NCBI GenBank assembly: GCA_024128875.1
Contig: JAMYFF010000004.1
Coordinates: forward strand, 229,011-293,010
Direction of reading: 5' to 3'
DNA from: Salinilacustrithrix flava
GTDB taxonomy: Bacteria > Actinomycetota > Acidimicrobiia > Acidimicrobiales > Salinilacustritrichaceae
DNA: 64,000 nucleotides
Shown here: positions 39,374 through 48,837 of the stretch, one piece after another
How positions within the stretch are numbered: position 1 is the stretch's first letter
How the letters are laid out: the number at the start of each line of letters is the position of its first letter
Position numbers and translations under genes: made by a program
Notes under the pieces: generated by a model
Told to the model about the DNA's origin: nothing
Seen by the model: the letters and a program-made list of their open reading frames with translations, nothing else
Databases searched by the model: none

Positions 39374-41277
39374 TGGGCGGCTTCGGACCACCAGCCGGCT
39401 CGCCGTTCGGCCAGCCCGGCGCCACCGGCCTGCCCTTCGCCGGCGTACCCGAGGAGCTCCAGAAGCGCGTCGAGGAGCTGCTCGACGGCGAGCCCGAGCA
39501 CCAGGTCGACCAGGTCGAGTTCTCCCAGTCCGACTGGGACTCCCGGCCGTTCACGCTGCGCCGCTTCGTCGGCGAGCGCCGCTGGGCGATGATCGGTGCC
39601 GTCGTGCTCGTGGTGCTCGAGACCGCCATGGTCTCCGCCGGCCCGTTCCTCACCGGTGAGGCCATCGACCGCGGCATCGTGCCCCGGGACACCGACATGC
39701 TCCTGCTCATCGCCGGGCTCTACGTCGCGTCGGTCGTCCTCGGCACCCTCCTGTCGGCCGCTCGCGTGGCCTGGACCGGTCGGGTGGGGGAGTCCCTGCT
39801 CGAGTCGCTGCGCGTCCGGATCTTCACCCACTTCCAGCGCCTGTCGCTCAACTTCTTCACCGGCGAGAAGGCGGGCGTGCTCATGACCCGCATGACCAGC
39901 GACATCGACGCCCTCACCGCGCTGTTCCAGGAGGGCCTGGTCAACATGTTCGTCCAGGGCCTCACCCTGGCGATCGTGGCGGTGGTCCTGTTCGTGGTGA
40001 GCCCCACCCTGGCGGCGGTGCTGTTCCTCGGCGTGGTGCCGGTGATGCTCGTGCTGACCATCTGGTTCCGCAAGGCCTCCGACGTCGCCTTCCTCGACGT
40101 GCGGGAGCGGATCGCGGACGTGATGTCGGACCTGCAGGAGAACCTGGGAGGCATCCGCGTGGTCACGGCGACCAACCGGGCCAAGCGCAACGTCGTGGGC
40201 CACGACAACGTGCTCGGCCGCCACCGCGACGCCAACGACCGCACCGCGGTGATCGGCGCCGTCTACGGCCCCTCCACCGAGCTGCTCGGCTACCTGGCCC
40301 AGGCGATGCTGCTCGGCCTCGGCGGCTGGCTGGTGAGCGAGGGCCGCCTGTCGATCGGCGAGCTGGCCGCGTTCTTCCTCTACCTCACGATGTTCTTCGC
40401 ACCGATCCAGCAGCTCGTGCAGCTCTACAACACGTACCAGCAGGGCCGCTCCGCGGTGCGCAAGCTGGCCGACCTGTTCGCCACCGAGCCCGAGGTCATC
40501 GAGGCGCCCGACGCCCACCCGCTGCCCGACATGCAGGGGGCCATCGACCTCGAGCACGTCACCTTCGGCTACGACCCCGCCGTGCCGGTGCTGCGCGACC
40601 TCGACCTGCACATCCGGGCCGGCGAGACCGTGGCCTTCGTCGGTGAGACGGGGGCCGGCAAGTCCACCGTGGCCAAGCTGGTCAACCGCTACTACGACCC
40701 GGTCGAGGGCACCGTCCGCATCGACGGCCACGACCTGCGCGACGTCACCCTGGACTCGGTGCGGTCCCAGATCGGCGTGGTGCCCCAGGAGCCGTTCCTC
40801 TTCGCCGGCTCGATCAAGGACAACCTGACCTTCGCCGCCCCCGGGGCCACCGACGACCAGCTGTGGGAGGCCGTCGACGCCGTCGGCCTGCGGGACCTGG
40901 TGGAGCGCCAGCCCGAGGGACTCGACCAGATCATCCACGAGCGGGGCTCCTCGCTGTCCTCCGGCGAGCGCCAGCTGCTCGCCCTCGCCCGGGCGTTCCT
41001 CTCCCAGCCGCGGGTGCTCGTCCTCGACGAGGCGACGTCGAACCTGGACCTGCAGTCCGAGACCCGCATCGAGCGGGCGCTCGATGCCGTCCTCGAGGGG
41101 CGCACCGCCATCATCATCGCCCACCGGCTGGCCACCGCCATGCGGGCCGACCGCATCGCCGTCATCCACGACGGCGAGCTGGTCGAGCTCGGCAGCCACG
41201 ACGAGCTCGTCGCCCGGGGCGGGCGCTACGCCGCGCTGTTCGACACCTGGATGTCCCAGGCGTCGGCGCCGACGTGA
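39373..41277 (+). CDS. ABC exporter subunit B, catalytic Walker B (heterodimer partner)
   Basis: The 634-residue partner of the preceding gene; its ATG shares one base with that gene's stop (TGATG). A Gly/Pro-rich start and about 70 soluble residues precede six helices. The ATPase has Walker A GETGAGKST (near 423) and an intact Walker B VLVLDEATSNLD, but its signature is LSSGERQ instead of LSGGQ. Its Walker A/B with the LSGGQ of subunit A would form the one active ATP site; its own signature faces the Asp-only site of subunit A. Both subunits are thus needed for one functional exporter. Confidence 0.93.
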   Translation: MGGFGPPAGSPFGQPGATGLPFAGVPEELQKRVEELLDGEPEHQVDQVEFSQSDWDSRPFTLRRFVGERRWAMIGAVVLVVLETAMVSAGPFLTGEAIDRGIVPRDTDMLLLIAGLYVASVVLGTLLSAARVAWTGRVGESLLESLRVRIFTHFQRLSLNFFTGEKAGVLMTRMTSDIDALTALFQEGLVNMFVQGLTLAIVAVVLFVVSPTLAAVLFLGVVPVMLVLTIWFRKASDVAFLDVRERIADVMSDLQENLGGIRVVTATNRAKRNVVGHDNVLGRHRDANDRTAVIGAVYGPSTELLGYLAQAMLLGLGGWLVSEGRLSIGELAAFFLYLTMFFAPIQQLVQLYNTYQQGRSAVRKLADLFATEPEVIEAPDAHPLPDMQGAIDLEHVTFGYDPAVPVLRDLDLHIRAGETVAFVGETGAGKSTVAKLVNRYYDPVEGTVRIDGHDLRDVTLDSVRSQIGVVPQEPFLFAGSIKDNLTFAAPGATDDQLWEAVDAVGLRDLVERQPEGLDQIIHERGSSLSSGERQLLALARAFLSQPRVLVLDEATSNLDLQSETRIERALDAVLEGRTAIIIAHRLATAMRADRIAVIHDGELVELGSHDELVARGGRYAALFDTWMSQASAPT

Positions 41278-41284
41278 TCCCTCG

Positions 41285-42001
41285 ATGACCGCGGTGGCGG
41301 TGGTCGCCGTGCTGGTCGCTGCGGCACTCGGTGCCTTCGTCCAGGGCAGCGTGGGGTTCGGCCACAACCTCATCGCCGCACCCGTCTTCGCCCTCGCCGA
41401 CGAGCGGCTCGTGCCAGGGCCGGCCATCGCGTCCGCCGGCGTCCTCGTCCTGCTCATGGTGGTGCGTGACCGCCGAGGGCTGCACCTGGGAGAGGTGGGC
41501 ACCGCGCTGATCGGCCGGGTCCCGGGCACGATCCTCGCGGCTGCGACCGTCGCGGTGCTCCCCGCCGACGACCTCGCGGTGGTCTTCGCGGTGCTGGTGC
41601 TGGTCGCGGTCGGGATCACCGCCTCCGGCGTCGCCGTCCGCCCCACCCGCACGACCCTCGTCGGCGCGGGCGCGCTCTCGGGGTTCATGGGCACGGCGAC
41701 CTCGATCGGTGGCCCGCCGATGGCCATGCTCTACGCCGGCGAGCAGGGTCGGCGGCTGCGCGGCACGCTGGCCGGCTTCTTCCTGACCGGCATCCTCATG
41801 AGCCTGCTCGCCCTCGTGGTCACGGGCAGCTTCGGCGTGGAGGAGCTGCGACTGTCCCTGCTGCCGGTGCCGGCGATCCTCGTCGGCTTCACCCTGTCGT
41901 CGTGGGGTGCCCGCCGGCTCGACGCGGGGCGGACCCGGCCCGCGGTGCTGGCCGTGGCGGCGCTGAGCGCCGTCTCGGTGCTCGGCGACGCGCTGCGCTG
42001 A
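41285..42001 (+). CDS. TauE/SafE family permease
   Basis: A 238-residue membrane protein with seven to eight helices and the two inverted halves of the TauE/SafE family: FVQGSVGFGHNLIAAPVFAL near the N-terminus and GFMGTATSIGGPPMAMLYAGEQG in the middle. Family members export or import sulfite, sulfonates and other organic anions. ATG 41285 follows the exporter gene by seven bases, so it is probably the last gene of the MarR-controlled operon. Substrate unknown. Confidence 0.88.
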   Translation: MTAVAVVAVLVAAALGAFVQGSVGFGHNLIAAPVFALADERLVPGPAIASAGVLVLLMVVRDRRGLHLGEVGTALIGRVPGTILAAATVAVLPADDLAVVFAVLVLVAVGITASGVAVRPTRTTLVGAGALSGFMGTATSIGGPPMAMLYAGEQGRRLRGTLAGFFLTGILMSLLALVVTGSFGVEELRLSLLPVPAILVGFTLSSWGARRLDAGRTRPAVLAVAALSAVSVLGDALR

Positions 42002-42227
42002 GCATGTGCCCGGGCGGCGGGCCCGGCAGGGAGTGGCACCGACGGAACGGCCGGACAGGCGGGAGAGGGAGGGTCTGGCCGACCGCCCCGTCAAGATGCC
42101 ACTTGGATCATCGTGCCGCCGGCCGCCGGACTTGAGGGCGGATTGTCGGAATGTCCGGCGCCCCCGGCGAGATCGGAAGCCACGGAAGCCCGGCACCCTC
42201 GGGGCCGCGGCGTGCCACGATGCAGCG

Positions 42228-43127
42228 ATGGACGATCAGACTGCTCCCGCCGACGCCTACGACGAGATCACCTACGAGGTCGACGGCGCCGTGGCCACCA
42301 TCACCCTCGACCGGCCCGACCGCCTCAACGCCTTCACCGTCCGCATGATGCAGGAGATGATCGCGGCCTTCGACGAGATCGACGCCGACGACGCCGTGCG
42401 CGCCGTCATCGTGACCGGTGCCGGCCGCGGCTTCTGCGCCGGTGCCGACCTGGCGGCGGGCGGCGACACCTTCGACTCCGATGCCCAGTCGGGCGGGAGC
42501 GCCCCGTCCGAGATGGAGGAGCGCGACGGGGGCGGCCTCGTCACCCTCCGCATCTTCGAGTGCACGAAGCCGGTGATCGCCGCGATCAACGGACCGGCGG
42601 TCGGCGTCGGCGCCACGATGACGCTGCCGATGGACATCCGCCTGGCGTCGACCCAGTCGAAGTTCGGCTTCGTCTTCGCTCGCCGGGGCATCATCCCCGA
42701 GGCCTGCTCCTCCTGGTTCCTGCCCCGCCTCGTCGGCATCTCCCAGGCCGCGGAGTGGTGCTACTCCGGCCGGGTGTTCGGTCCCGAGGAGGCCCTGGCC
42801 GGCGGGTTGGTCCGCTCGATCCACGAACCCGACGAGCTGCTCGGCGCCGCCCAGGAGCTCGCCGAGGAGATCGCCCACAACACCTCGGCGGTCAGCGTGG
42901 CCATGACCCGGGCGATGCTGTGGCGCATGCTGGGGGAGTCCCACCCCATGGCCGCCCACGAGGTCGACTCGCCCGGCATCGCCTACCTCGGCAAGAGCGC
43001 AGACGCCCGAGAGGGGGTCATGTCCTTCCTCGAGAAGCGGCCCGCTGCCTTCACCGACACGGTCACCGAGGACATGCCGCCCTTCTACCCGTGGTGGGAG
43101 GAGCGCGGCTTCCGCGACGGACGCTGA
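42228..43127 (+). CDS. Enoyl-CoA hydratase/isomerase family protein (crotonase)
   Basis: A 299-residue crotonase-fold protein. The oxyanion-hole blocks are GRGFCAGADLAAGG and NGPAVGVGATMTLPMDIRLAS. The position of the second catalytic Glu reads FARRGIIPEACSSWFLPRLVG, and the family N-terminus VATITLDRPDRLNAF is present. The C-terminus (PFYPWWEERGF) is typical of actinobacterial crotonases of unsure specificity. ATG 42228 is the first good start in a frame that is open upstream. A 226-bp gap with a 7-bp inverted repeat (42125-42131 and 42153-42159) precedes it, so it may have its own promoter. Confidence 0.9.
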   Translation: MDDQTAPADAYDEITYEVDGAVATITLDRPDRLNAFTVRMMQEMIAAFDEIDADDAVRAVIVTGAGRGFCAGADLAAGGDTFDSDAQSGGSAPSEMEERDGGGLVTLRIFECTKPVIAAINGPAVGVGATMTLPMDIRLASTQSKFGFVFARRGIIPEACSSWFLPRLVGISQAAEWCYSGRVFGPEEALAGGLVRSIHEPDELLGAAQELAEEIAHNTSAVSVAMTRAMLWRMLGESHPMAAHEVDSPGIAYLGKSADAREGVMSFLEKRPAAFTDTVTEDMPPFYPWWEERGFRDGR

Positions 43128-43144
43128 GCCGCTTGCCCACCCCC

Positions 43145-44044
43145 GTGCCGCCGGAGACGGCGCGCCCGCCCGCGCCCCGGGGCGACCTGGCCCTGCTCGG
43201 CGTCGCGGTGCTCGCCGTCTCCACCTCCGGTCCGCTCATCCGCTACGCCGCCGCGCCGGCGCTCGCCATCGCCATGTGGCGCAACGCGCTCGCCCTCCCG
43301 GTCCTGGCGATCCCGGCGTGGCGCGCCCGTCGGCCCGACCGCCGCGAGGCCCGCCTCATCGCCCTGTCGGGGGTGTTCCTGGCGGCCCACTTCGCCACGT
43401 GGGTGCCCTCGCTGTCCTACACGAGCGTGGCCTCATCGGTCGCCCTGGTGGCCACCCAGCCGGTCTGGGCCGCCCTCATCGCCCGCGCCCGGGGCGAGCA
43501 CGTCCACCGCGAGGTCTGGATCGGGATCGGCGTCGCCCTCGTCGGGGTCCTGGTCCTCTCCGGCGTGGACCTGTCGATCTCGCCCCGGGCGCTGTTCGGC
43601 GACCTGCTCGCCATGGTCGGTGGGGCACTCGCGGCGGCCTACGTGTCGGTGGGCTCCGAGGTGCGCCGCTCGGTGGGCACCGCCGTCTACACCACCGGCT
43701 GCTACGGCGTGGCGTCGGCCCTCCTGCTCCTCGCCTGCCTCGTGTCGGGCCGTCCCATCGCCGGGTTCAGCACCGCCACCTGGCTCGCCATCGCCGCCCT
43801 GGTCGTGGGCCCCCAGCTCCTCGGCCACACCCTGGTCAACACCGTCCTGCGGTCCATCACCGCCACCGCCGTGTCCGTCGCCATCCTCTTCGAGGTGGTC
43901 GGTGCCACGGTGATCGCCGCCCTGTGGTTCGGTGAGACACCGCCGCTCGCGGCCATCCCCGCTGGACTCCTGATCTTCTCAGGCATCATCGTGGTGATCC
44001 GCGCCGGACGCCGTCGACCCGTCGAAGGAGCTCCCCTTGGCTGA
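43145..44044 (+). CDS. EamA/DMT family transporter
   Basis: About 299 residues with ten hydrophobic helices in two repeats of five, the EamA drug/metabolite transporter layout; the end of helix 3-4 has the conserved FATWVPSLSYTSVASSVALVA block. Nothing specifies the substrate. The start is uncertain: GTG 43145 is preferred, TTG 43133 is in frame six bases after the crotonase stop. Its end overlaps the nudC start by eight bases, so the two are coupled. Confidence 0.88.
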   Translation: MPPETARPPAPRGDLALLGVAVLAVSTSGPLIRYAAAPALAIAMWRNALALPVLAIPAWRARRPDRREARLIALSGVFLAAHFATWVPSLSYTSVASSVALVATQPVWAALIARARGEHVHREVWIGIGVALVGVLVLSGVDLSISPRALFGDLLAMVGGALAAAYVSVGSEVRRSVGTAVYTTGCYGVASALLLLACLVSGRPIAGFSTATWLAIAALVVGPQLLGHTLVNTVLRSITATAVSVAILFEVVGATVIAALWFGETPPLAAIPAGLLIFSGIIVVIRAGRRRPVEGAPLG

Positions 44045-44828
44045 ACGTCCCTTCACCCCGCTCGTGGATCCGCCCACCGGAACCTCGGCGGATGCCCCGC
44101 TGGTGTTCACGGTCCGCGGTGACCAGGTGCACCTCGCGGAGGTGGACACGGTCGACCCCGACGAGCTCGGCGAGGGGCACCTGTACCTCGGCCAGCTCGG
44201 GGGCAGCGACTGCTGGGCGGTCGACGTGGACGGCGACGACGAGCCCGACGTCCTGCTCACCCCGCTCATGGCCCTCCACGCCAACGTGTCCGAGGCCGAG
44301 TGGCTGGTGGCCGGGCGGGCCGTGCAGCTGGTCCAGTGGCGGCGCACGCACCGCTTCTGCGGGAGCTGCGGCGGACCGACGGAGATGGTGCCCGGCGAGC
44401 GGGCGATGCGGTGCGAGGACTGCCGGCTGATGGCCTTCCCCCGCCTCGCGCCGGCGGTGATCACCCTCGTCACCCGTCCTGACGGTGCCGCCCTCCTCGC
44501 TCGCAACGCGGCCTGGCCGATGCCGATGTTCTCCTGCCTCGCCGGCTTCGTCGAGCCGGGGGAGACGCTGGAGCACGCCGTGGCCCGGGAGGTGGAGGAG
44601 GAGGTCGGCATCCAGATCGGCCGCGTCGCCTACCAGGGCTCCCAGCCGTGGCCGTTCCCGCACTCGCTCATGATCGGCTTCCACGCCGAGTACGAGTCGG
44701 GCGACATCGATGTCGACGGCGTCGAGATCGCCGAGGCCGACTGGTTCACCACCGACGAGCTCCCGCCGATCCCGCCCCGCCTGTCGATCGCCCGCCGCCT
44801 GATCGACGAGTGGATCGCCGCGAACTGA
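44037..44828 (+). CDS. nudC: NAD(+)/NADH pyrophosphatase NudC
   Basis: A 263-residue Nudix hydrolase that splits NADH (and in known relatives NAD caps from RNA) to NMNH and AMP. The zinc ribbon has its four Cys in FCGSCGG and RCEDCRL. The Nudix box is GFVEPGETLEHAVAREVEEEVG, and the NADH-family motif SQPWPFPHSLM follows. TTG 44037 is the start: GAAGGAG lies six bases upstream, no ATG or GTG fits, and the zinc-ribbon spacing is right. It overlaps the EamA gene by eight bases. Confidence 0.95.
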   Translation: MAERPFTPLVDPPTGTSADAPLVFTVRGDQVHLAEVDTVDPDELGEGHLYLGQLGGSDCWAVDVDGDDEPDVLLTPLMALHANVSEAEWLVAGRAVQLVQWRRTHRFCGSCGGPTEMVPGERAMRCEDCRLMAFPRLAPAVITLVTRPDGAALLARNAAWPMPMFSCLAGFVEPGETLEHAVAREVEEEVGIQIGRVAYQGSQPWPFPHSLMIGFHAEYESGDIDVDGVEIAEADWFTTDELPPIPPRLSIARRLIDEWIAAN

Positions 44829-44846
44829 ACCGCCTCGATCGCTGCC

Positions 44847-46055
44847 ATGACCGCGCCCCCTTCCTCCGACGCGCCCGCCGGTCCCGCCGCGGACGACGAG
44901 CGGCTGCTCACGCCGCTCTTCGCGCTGCTCATCGCGGCCGGGCTCTGCTACTTCCTGTCCATCGCCGCGCTGCTGCCGACGCTGCCCCTGTACGTCGAGG
45001 AGGAGCTCGGTGGCAGCGGTCTGGAGGTCGGCATCGTGGTCGGCGCCTTCGCCGTGTCGGCGGCCCTGATCCGGCCCACGGTCGGTCGCCTCGGGGATGT
45101 GGTCGGGCGGCGCACGATGTCGATGGTCGGCGCCGGGCTGGCGGCGGTGGCCGTGGTCCCGCTCGGGCTGGTCCCGGCGATCTGGTTCCTCGTGGTGCTC
45201 CGCCTCGTGGCCGGTCTCGGCGAGGCGTGCTTCTTCATCGGCGCCGCCACCGCCGCCCAGGACCTGGCACCGGACCACCGACGGGGTGAAGCCGCCTCGC
45301 TGTTCTCGGTGGCCATCTACTCCGGCCTGGCCTTCGGCCCCACCGTGGGCGAGGCCGTCTACAAGAGCTGGGGCCCGACCTCGACCTGGCTGTTCGCCGG
45401 GGGCAGCGCCGCGATCGCGTTCGTGCTGTCGTGGTTCATCCCCCGGGAGATGGGCCGGGCCGAGAACCCAGCGCCGCGGCGGGGGCTGCTCCACCCGGCC
45501 GCGATCCTGCCCGGCTCCGTGCTGCTCATGGGCATCCTCGGGTTCACCGGCTTCGCCGCGTTCCTGCCGCTCTACGTCGACGAGGTCGGCACGGACCAGG
45601 CCGGGCCGTTCTTCCTCGTCTACGGCGTGATCGTCCTGGCCGTGCGCATCGTCGGCGCACGCGTCCCGGACCGGCTCGGCCCGGTGCGCACCTCGTCCTA
45701 CGCGCTCGTGTCGATCGCCGCCGGCGTCGGGGTGGTTGCCGCCGTCGGTTCGGTGACCGGCATCTGGATCGGCACGGTGCTGCTCGCCATCGGCATGTCG
45801 CTGCTGTTCCCCGCCCTGTTCACCCTCGCCGTCAACGGGGCGCCGGCCGAGGAGCGCAGCCACGCCGTCGGCACCTTCTCGCTGTTCTTCGACCTGTCCC
45901 AGGGCCTGGGGGCACCGGCGCTCGGCCTGGCGGTCACCGCGTTCGGCACCGAGCGGGCGGCGTTCGTGGTCGGCGCGATCGTGGCGCTCGGCGGGCTCGT
46001 CCTCGCCAACACCCGGCTGCGGGCCGCGGCGCCCGTCAGCCCAGCGTCGAGCTGA
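44847..46055 (+). CDS. Major facilitator superfamily transporter
   Basis: A 402-residue protein with 12 helices. The loop 2-3 motif reads GRLGDVVGRRTMS and the start of helix 4 has RLVAGLGEACFFIGAATAAQDLAP, both of drug/sugar-efflux MFS type. No substrate can be given. ATG 44847 is 18 bases after nudC, so it probably belongs to the crotonase-EamA-nudC transcript. Its last 20 bases overlap the convergent methyltransferase gene. Confidence 0.9.
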   Translation: MTAPPSSDAPAGPAADDERLLTPLFALLIAAGLCYFLSIAALLPTLPLYVEEELGGSGLEVGIVVGAFAVSAALIRPTVGRLGDVVGRRTMSMVGAGLAAVAVVPLGLVPAIWFLVVLRLVAGLGEACFFIGAATAAQDLAPDHRRGEAASLFSVAIYSGLAFGPTVGEAVYKSWGPTSTWLFAGGSAAIAFVLSWFIPREMGRAENPAPRRGLLHPAAILPGSVLLMGILGFTGFAAFLPLYVDEVGTDQAGPFFLVYGVIVLAVRIVGARVPDRLGPVRTSSYALVSIAAGVGVVAAVGSVTGIWIGTVLLAIGMSLLFPALFTLAVNGAPAEERSHAVGTFSLFFDLSQGLGAPALGLAVTAFGTERAAFVVGAIVALGGLVLANTRLRAAAPVSPASS

Positions 46056-46839
46056 GCGCCAGGGCCACCGCGGCCGCGGTGGCCACGTTGAGCGAGTCCA
46101 CGCCCGGTGCGATCGGGATGCGCACCCGAGCGTCCGCCGCCGCCAGGGTGGCGTCGTCCAGCCCGGGGCCCTCGGCCCCGACCAGCCAGGCGATGCGATC
46201 GCCCCGGTCTCCGGCGAGCTCGTGCACGGTGCGGTCGCCGGACGGGGTGAGGGCGAAGGTGCGGAGCCCGGCGCGGGCGAGGTCGTCCAACGCCTCGTGC
46301 AGCGGCCCGATGCGGGTCCAGGGCACGTGGAGGACGTGGCCGAGCGACACCCGCACGGAGCGTCGGTAGAGCGGGTCCGCACACCGGGGATCCAGGAGCA
46401 CGGCGTCGATCCCGAACGCCGCCGCGTTGCGGAACAGGGAGCCGAGGTTCTCGTGGTCGTTGACCGCCTCGATCACGAGCACGCGACGGGCGCCGGCCAG
46501 CAGGACGGCCGGGTCGGGGAGGGGCAACCGGCCGACCGAGGCGATGACCCCCCGGTGGATCGGGTACCCGGTGACGCCCTGCAGCAGCGGTGGAGGGCCG
46601 ACGAAGACGTCGACGTCGGTGGCGCCGAGCAGGGCGGCGACCCGGTCGAGCTTGGGTTCGGCGACCAGCACGGCGCGCAGCGGGTGGTTCGAGCCCAGCA
46701 CCGCCTCCAGGGTCAAGATGCCCTCGGCGACGAAGCAGCCGTGCTCGGCCTCGATCCGGGTCCGGGCCGCGGCGTCGGTCAGCTGGGTCAGCTCGACCAG
46801 GCGCGGGTCGGCCGGGTCGTCGACGGGCACGACCCGCAC
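46036..46839 (-). CDS. SpoU/TrmH family RNA 2'-O-ribose methyltransferase
   Basis: A 267-residue SPOUT enzyme with an N-terminal substrate-binding domain (about 1-95) and the knotted C-terminal domain. The three SpoU motifs are DHENLGSLFRNAAAFG, WLVGAEGPGLDD and the closing VDSLNVATAAAVALA. It would methylate ribose in rRNA or tRNA, but the exact nucleotide is not predictable. GTG 46839 is chosen since it lies one base after the antiporter gene's stop and gives a normal-length protein. The end overlaps the MFS gene tail to tail. Confidence 0.93.
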   Translation of the reverse strand: MRVVPVDDPADPRLVELTQLTDAAARTRIEAEHGCFVAEGILTLEAVLGSNHPLRAVLVAEPKLDRVAALLGATDVDVFVGPPPLLQGVTGYPIHRGVIASVGRLPLPDPAVLLAGARRVLVIEAVNDHENLGSLFRNAAAFGIDAVLLDPRCADPLYRRSVRVSLGHVLHVPWTRIGPLHEALDDLARAGLRTFALTPSGDRTVHELAGDRGDRIAWLVGAEGPGLDDATLAAADARVRIPIAPGVDSLNVATAAAVALALSSTLG

Positions 46840-46840
46840 C

Positions 46841-48784
46841 TCAGCGCCCCGAGACCATGAGCAGTGTGCGACCCGGGAGCGCCCGGGCGAGCTGGGACGC
46901 CCGCCGGTCCAGCCCCGCCCGCGTGGCCGGCATACCCCCGATGACGATGTCGCCGGCACCGGTGTGGTCGGGCAGCGACTGCAGCGACGTGCGCTCCTCG
47001 GTGAACAGCTCGACCTCCTGGCCGATGACCTGGCCGACCAGGTTCGGGTGCTGGTCGGTGACCACGACGAAGGGGACGCCGTAGTGCCTGGCCAGGCGCC
47101 GGCCGACGCTGGCGCTGAGGTGGGTGGTGGGCCGGGCCGCCGGGCTGAGGTCCCGGTCGATCACGTCGAGGACGATGCGGTCGGGCTCGAGGTGGGCAGG
47201 GCGGCAGACGAGCACGGGCACCGGGGACAGGGTGATGATCGCGTCGGTGTCCTCGCCGAAGTGGTGCTTGCTGCGGGCGGCGTAGCCCTTCCAGCCGAGC
47301 AGGATGCTGCTGGCGCCGGTCTCGATCGCCGTGTGCAGCATCCCGGCGCTGGCCGTGACGTCGATGCGCACCATGGCCCGGAGGTCGGCCCCGCCGCCGA
47401 GCGCGACCGCCTCCACCGCGTCGGTCATCTCGGCACGGAGCTGCTCCACCTCGTCGGGCGCGGCGTCGAAGTTGAGGACCGTGAGGGGCACGACGACACC
47501 GCTGTCCGTGCGAGCGATGGCGGCCGCGATCTCGACCAGCTGCTCGGCTCGTCCGCTGTCGGCGATCGGCACCACGACGGTGGCACCGACCTCGGGGATC
47601 TGGCGGTCGGGGCGGGGGATGGACTGGGCGAAGCGCTCGGTGAGGGCACCGGACAGCACGCAGGTCAGCAGGATGACCAGCACCACGGCGTTGACCTCGG
47701 TGACGCCGATCAGGCCGATGTCGAGGGCGACGATGGCGGCGGCGAGGGCGCCGGCAGCCTGCGCGGTCGTGAGGCCGACCATCAGCCCGACCTCGGCCCG
47801 GCTGAGGGTGGTCACCAGGCGGATCGGGTACACGGCCAGGATCTTCGAGCCGACGGCGGCCACGGTGAGCACCGCGCCGAGGACGAGGCCCTCCGGGTCC
47901 GTCACCAGCTCGACGGGGTCGATGAGCATGCCGGTGGACACCAGGAAGATCGGGATGAGCAGGCTGCTGCCGAGGAACTGGATGCGCTCCATGAGCAGCG
48001 CGTCGCCGGGGACGAACCGGTTGAGCGCCAGGCCGGCGACGAAGGCCCCCACGATCGGCTCGATGCCGAGGACCTCGGCCAGGAGGGCGGCTCCGAACGC
48101 GAGGGCGAGGGTGAAGGAGTACCGAACCGTGCGGTCGGTGCCGAGGCCGGTGAAGAACCACTGGGCCAGGCGGGGCAGGCCGGTGAACGCAGCAGCGAAG
48201 AAGAGGACGATGCCGCCGACGAAGCCGACCCAGAACACCAGCCCGAGGGTGCCGCTGTGGGCGGCGGCGACCACGGCGAGCACGAGCAGCGCCACGATCG
48301 TGGAGACCAGGGTCCCGCCGAGGGAGATCACCGAGGCCCGGGTCTCGGCCAGGCCGAAGCGCTGGACGGTGGGGTAGGTGACGAGCGTGTGGGACGTGAA
48401 GGCGGACGCCAGCAGCGCGGCGGCCAGGAACTCGAGGCCGAGGGCCATGCCGGCCAGCGTCGTGATCACCAGGGGCAGGACGGTGGTGGCGATGGAGAAC
48501 ACCAGGGCGCCGTCGCGCTCGCGGGCGAAGCTCTCCCGGTCGAGGTCGAGGCCGGCCAGGAACATCAGGTAGAGCAGCCCGGCACCCCCGAACAGGGCGA
48601 CGGTGCCGTCCCGCTGGAGGAGGCCGGCGCCGCCCGGCCCGATGGCCACGCCGACGAGGACCAGCCCCACGATGCCGGGCAGGCGGACCCACCGGGCCAG
48701 GATCGGCCCGACGAGGATGGCCAGGAAGACGACGACGAAGAAGGACGCCGGCTCGTCGAACGGCAGGCGCAGGGCGTCGGGCAT
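46841..48784 (-). CDS. Cation:proton antiporter (CPA2) with C-terminal Usp-like region
   Basis: A 647-residue protein. Residues 10-385 form about 12-13 helices of the KefB/GerN-type CPA2 family, with the LPGIVGLVLVGVAIGP start and SAFTSHTLVTYPTVQ and GAFVAGLALNRFVP blocks. The 250-residue soluble tail (about 395-645) has two universal-stress-like halves; phrases such as SSILLGWKGY and VFVVV(T)DQHPN-type strands support this, and GDIVIGGMPATRAG looks like a Usp nucleotide loop. It probably exchanges Na+ or K+ for protons, gated by a nucleotide. ATG 48784; SpoU gene follows one base after its stop. Confidence 0.88.
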   Translation of the reverse strand: MPDALRLPFDEPASFFVVVFLAILVGPILARWVRLPGIVGLVLVGVAIGPGGAGLLQRDGTVALFGGAGLLYLMFLAGLDLDRESFARERDGALVFSIATTVLPLVITTLAGMALGLEFLAAALLASAFTSHTLVTYPTVQRFGLAETRASVISLGGTLVSTIVALLVLAVVAAAHSGTLGLVFWVGFVGGIVLFFAAAFTGLPRLAQWFFTGLGTDRTVRYSFTLALAFGAALLAEVLGIEPIVGAFVAGLALNRFVPGDALLMERIQFLGSSLLIPIFLVSTGMLIDPVELVTDPEGLVLGAVLTVAAVGSKILAVYPIRLVTTLSRAEVGLMVGLTTAQAAGALAAAIVALDIGLIGVTEVNAVVLVILLTCVLSGALTERFAQSIPRPDRQIPEVGATVVVPIADSGRAEQLVEIAAAIARTDSGVVVPLTVLNFDAAPDEVEQLRAEMTDAVEAVALGGGADLRAMVRIDVTASAGMLHTAIETGASSILLGWKGYAARSKHHFGEDTDAIITLSPVPVLVCRPAHLEPDRIVLDVIDRDLSPAARPTTHLSASVGRRLARHYGVPFVVVTDQHPNLVGQVIGQEVELFTEERTSLQSLPDHTGAGDIVIGGMPATRAGLDRRASQLARALPGRTLLMVSGR

Positions 48785-48837
48785 CCGGCGACGCTAGCCA
48801 GGCGGCGAGGCCCGACCGGATCGCCGCCGCCCCCGGT

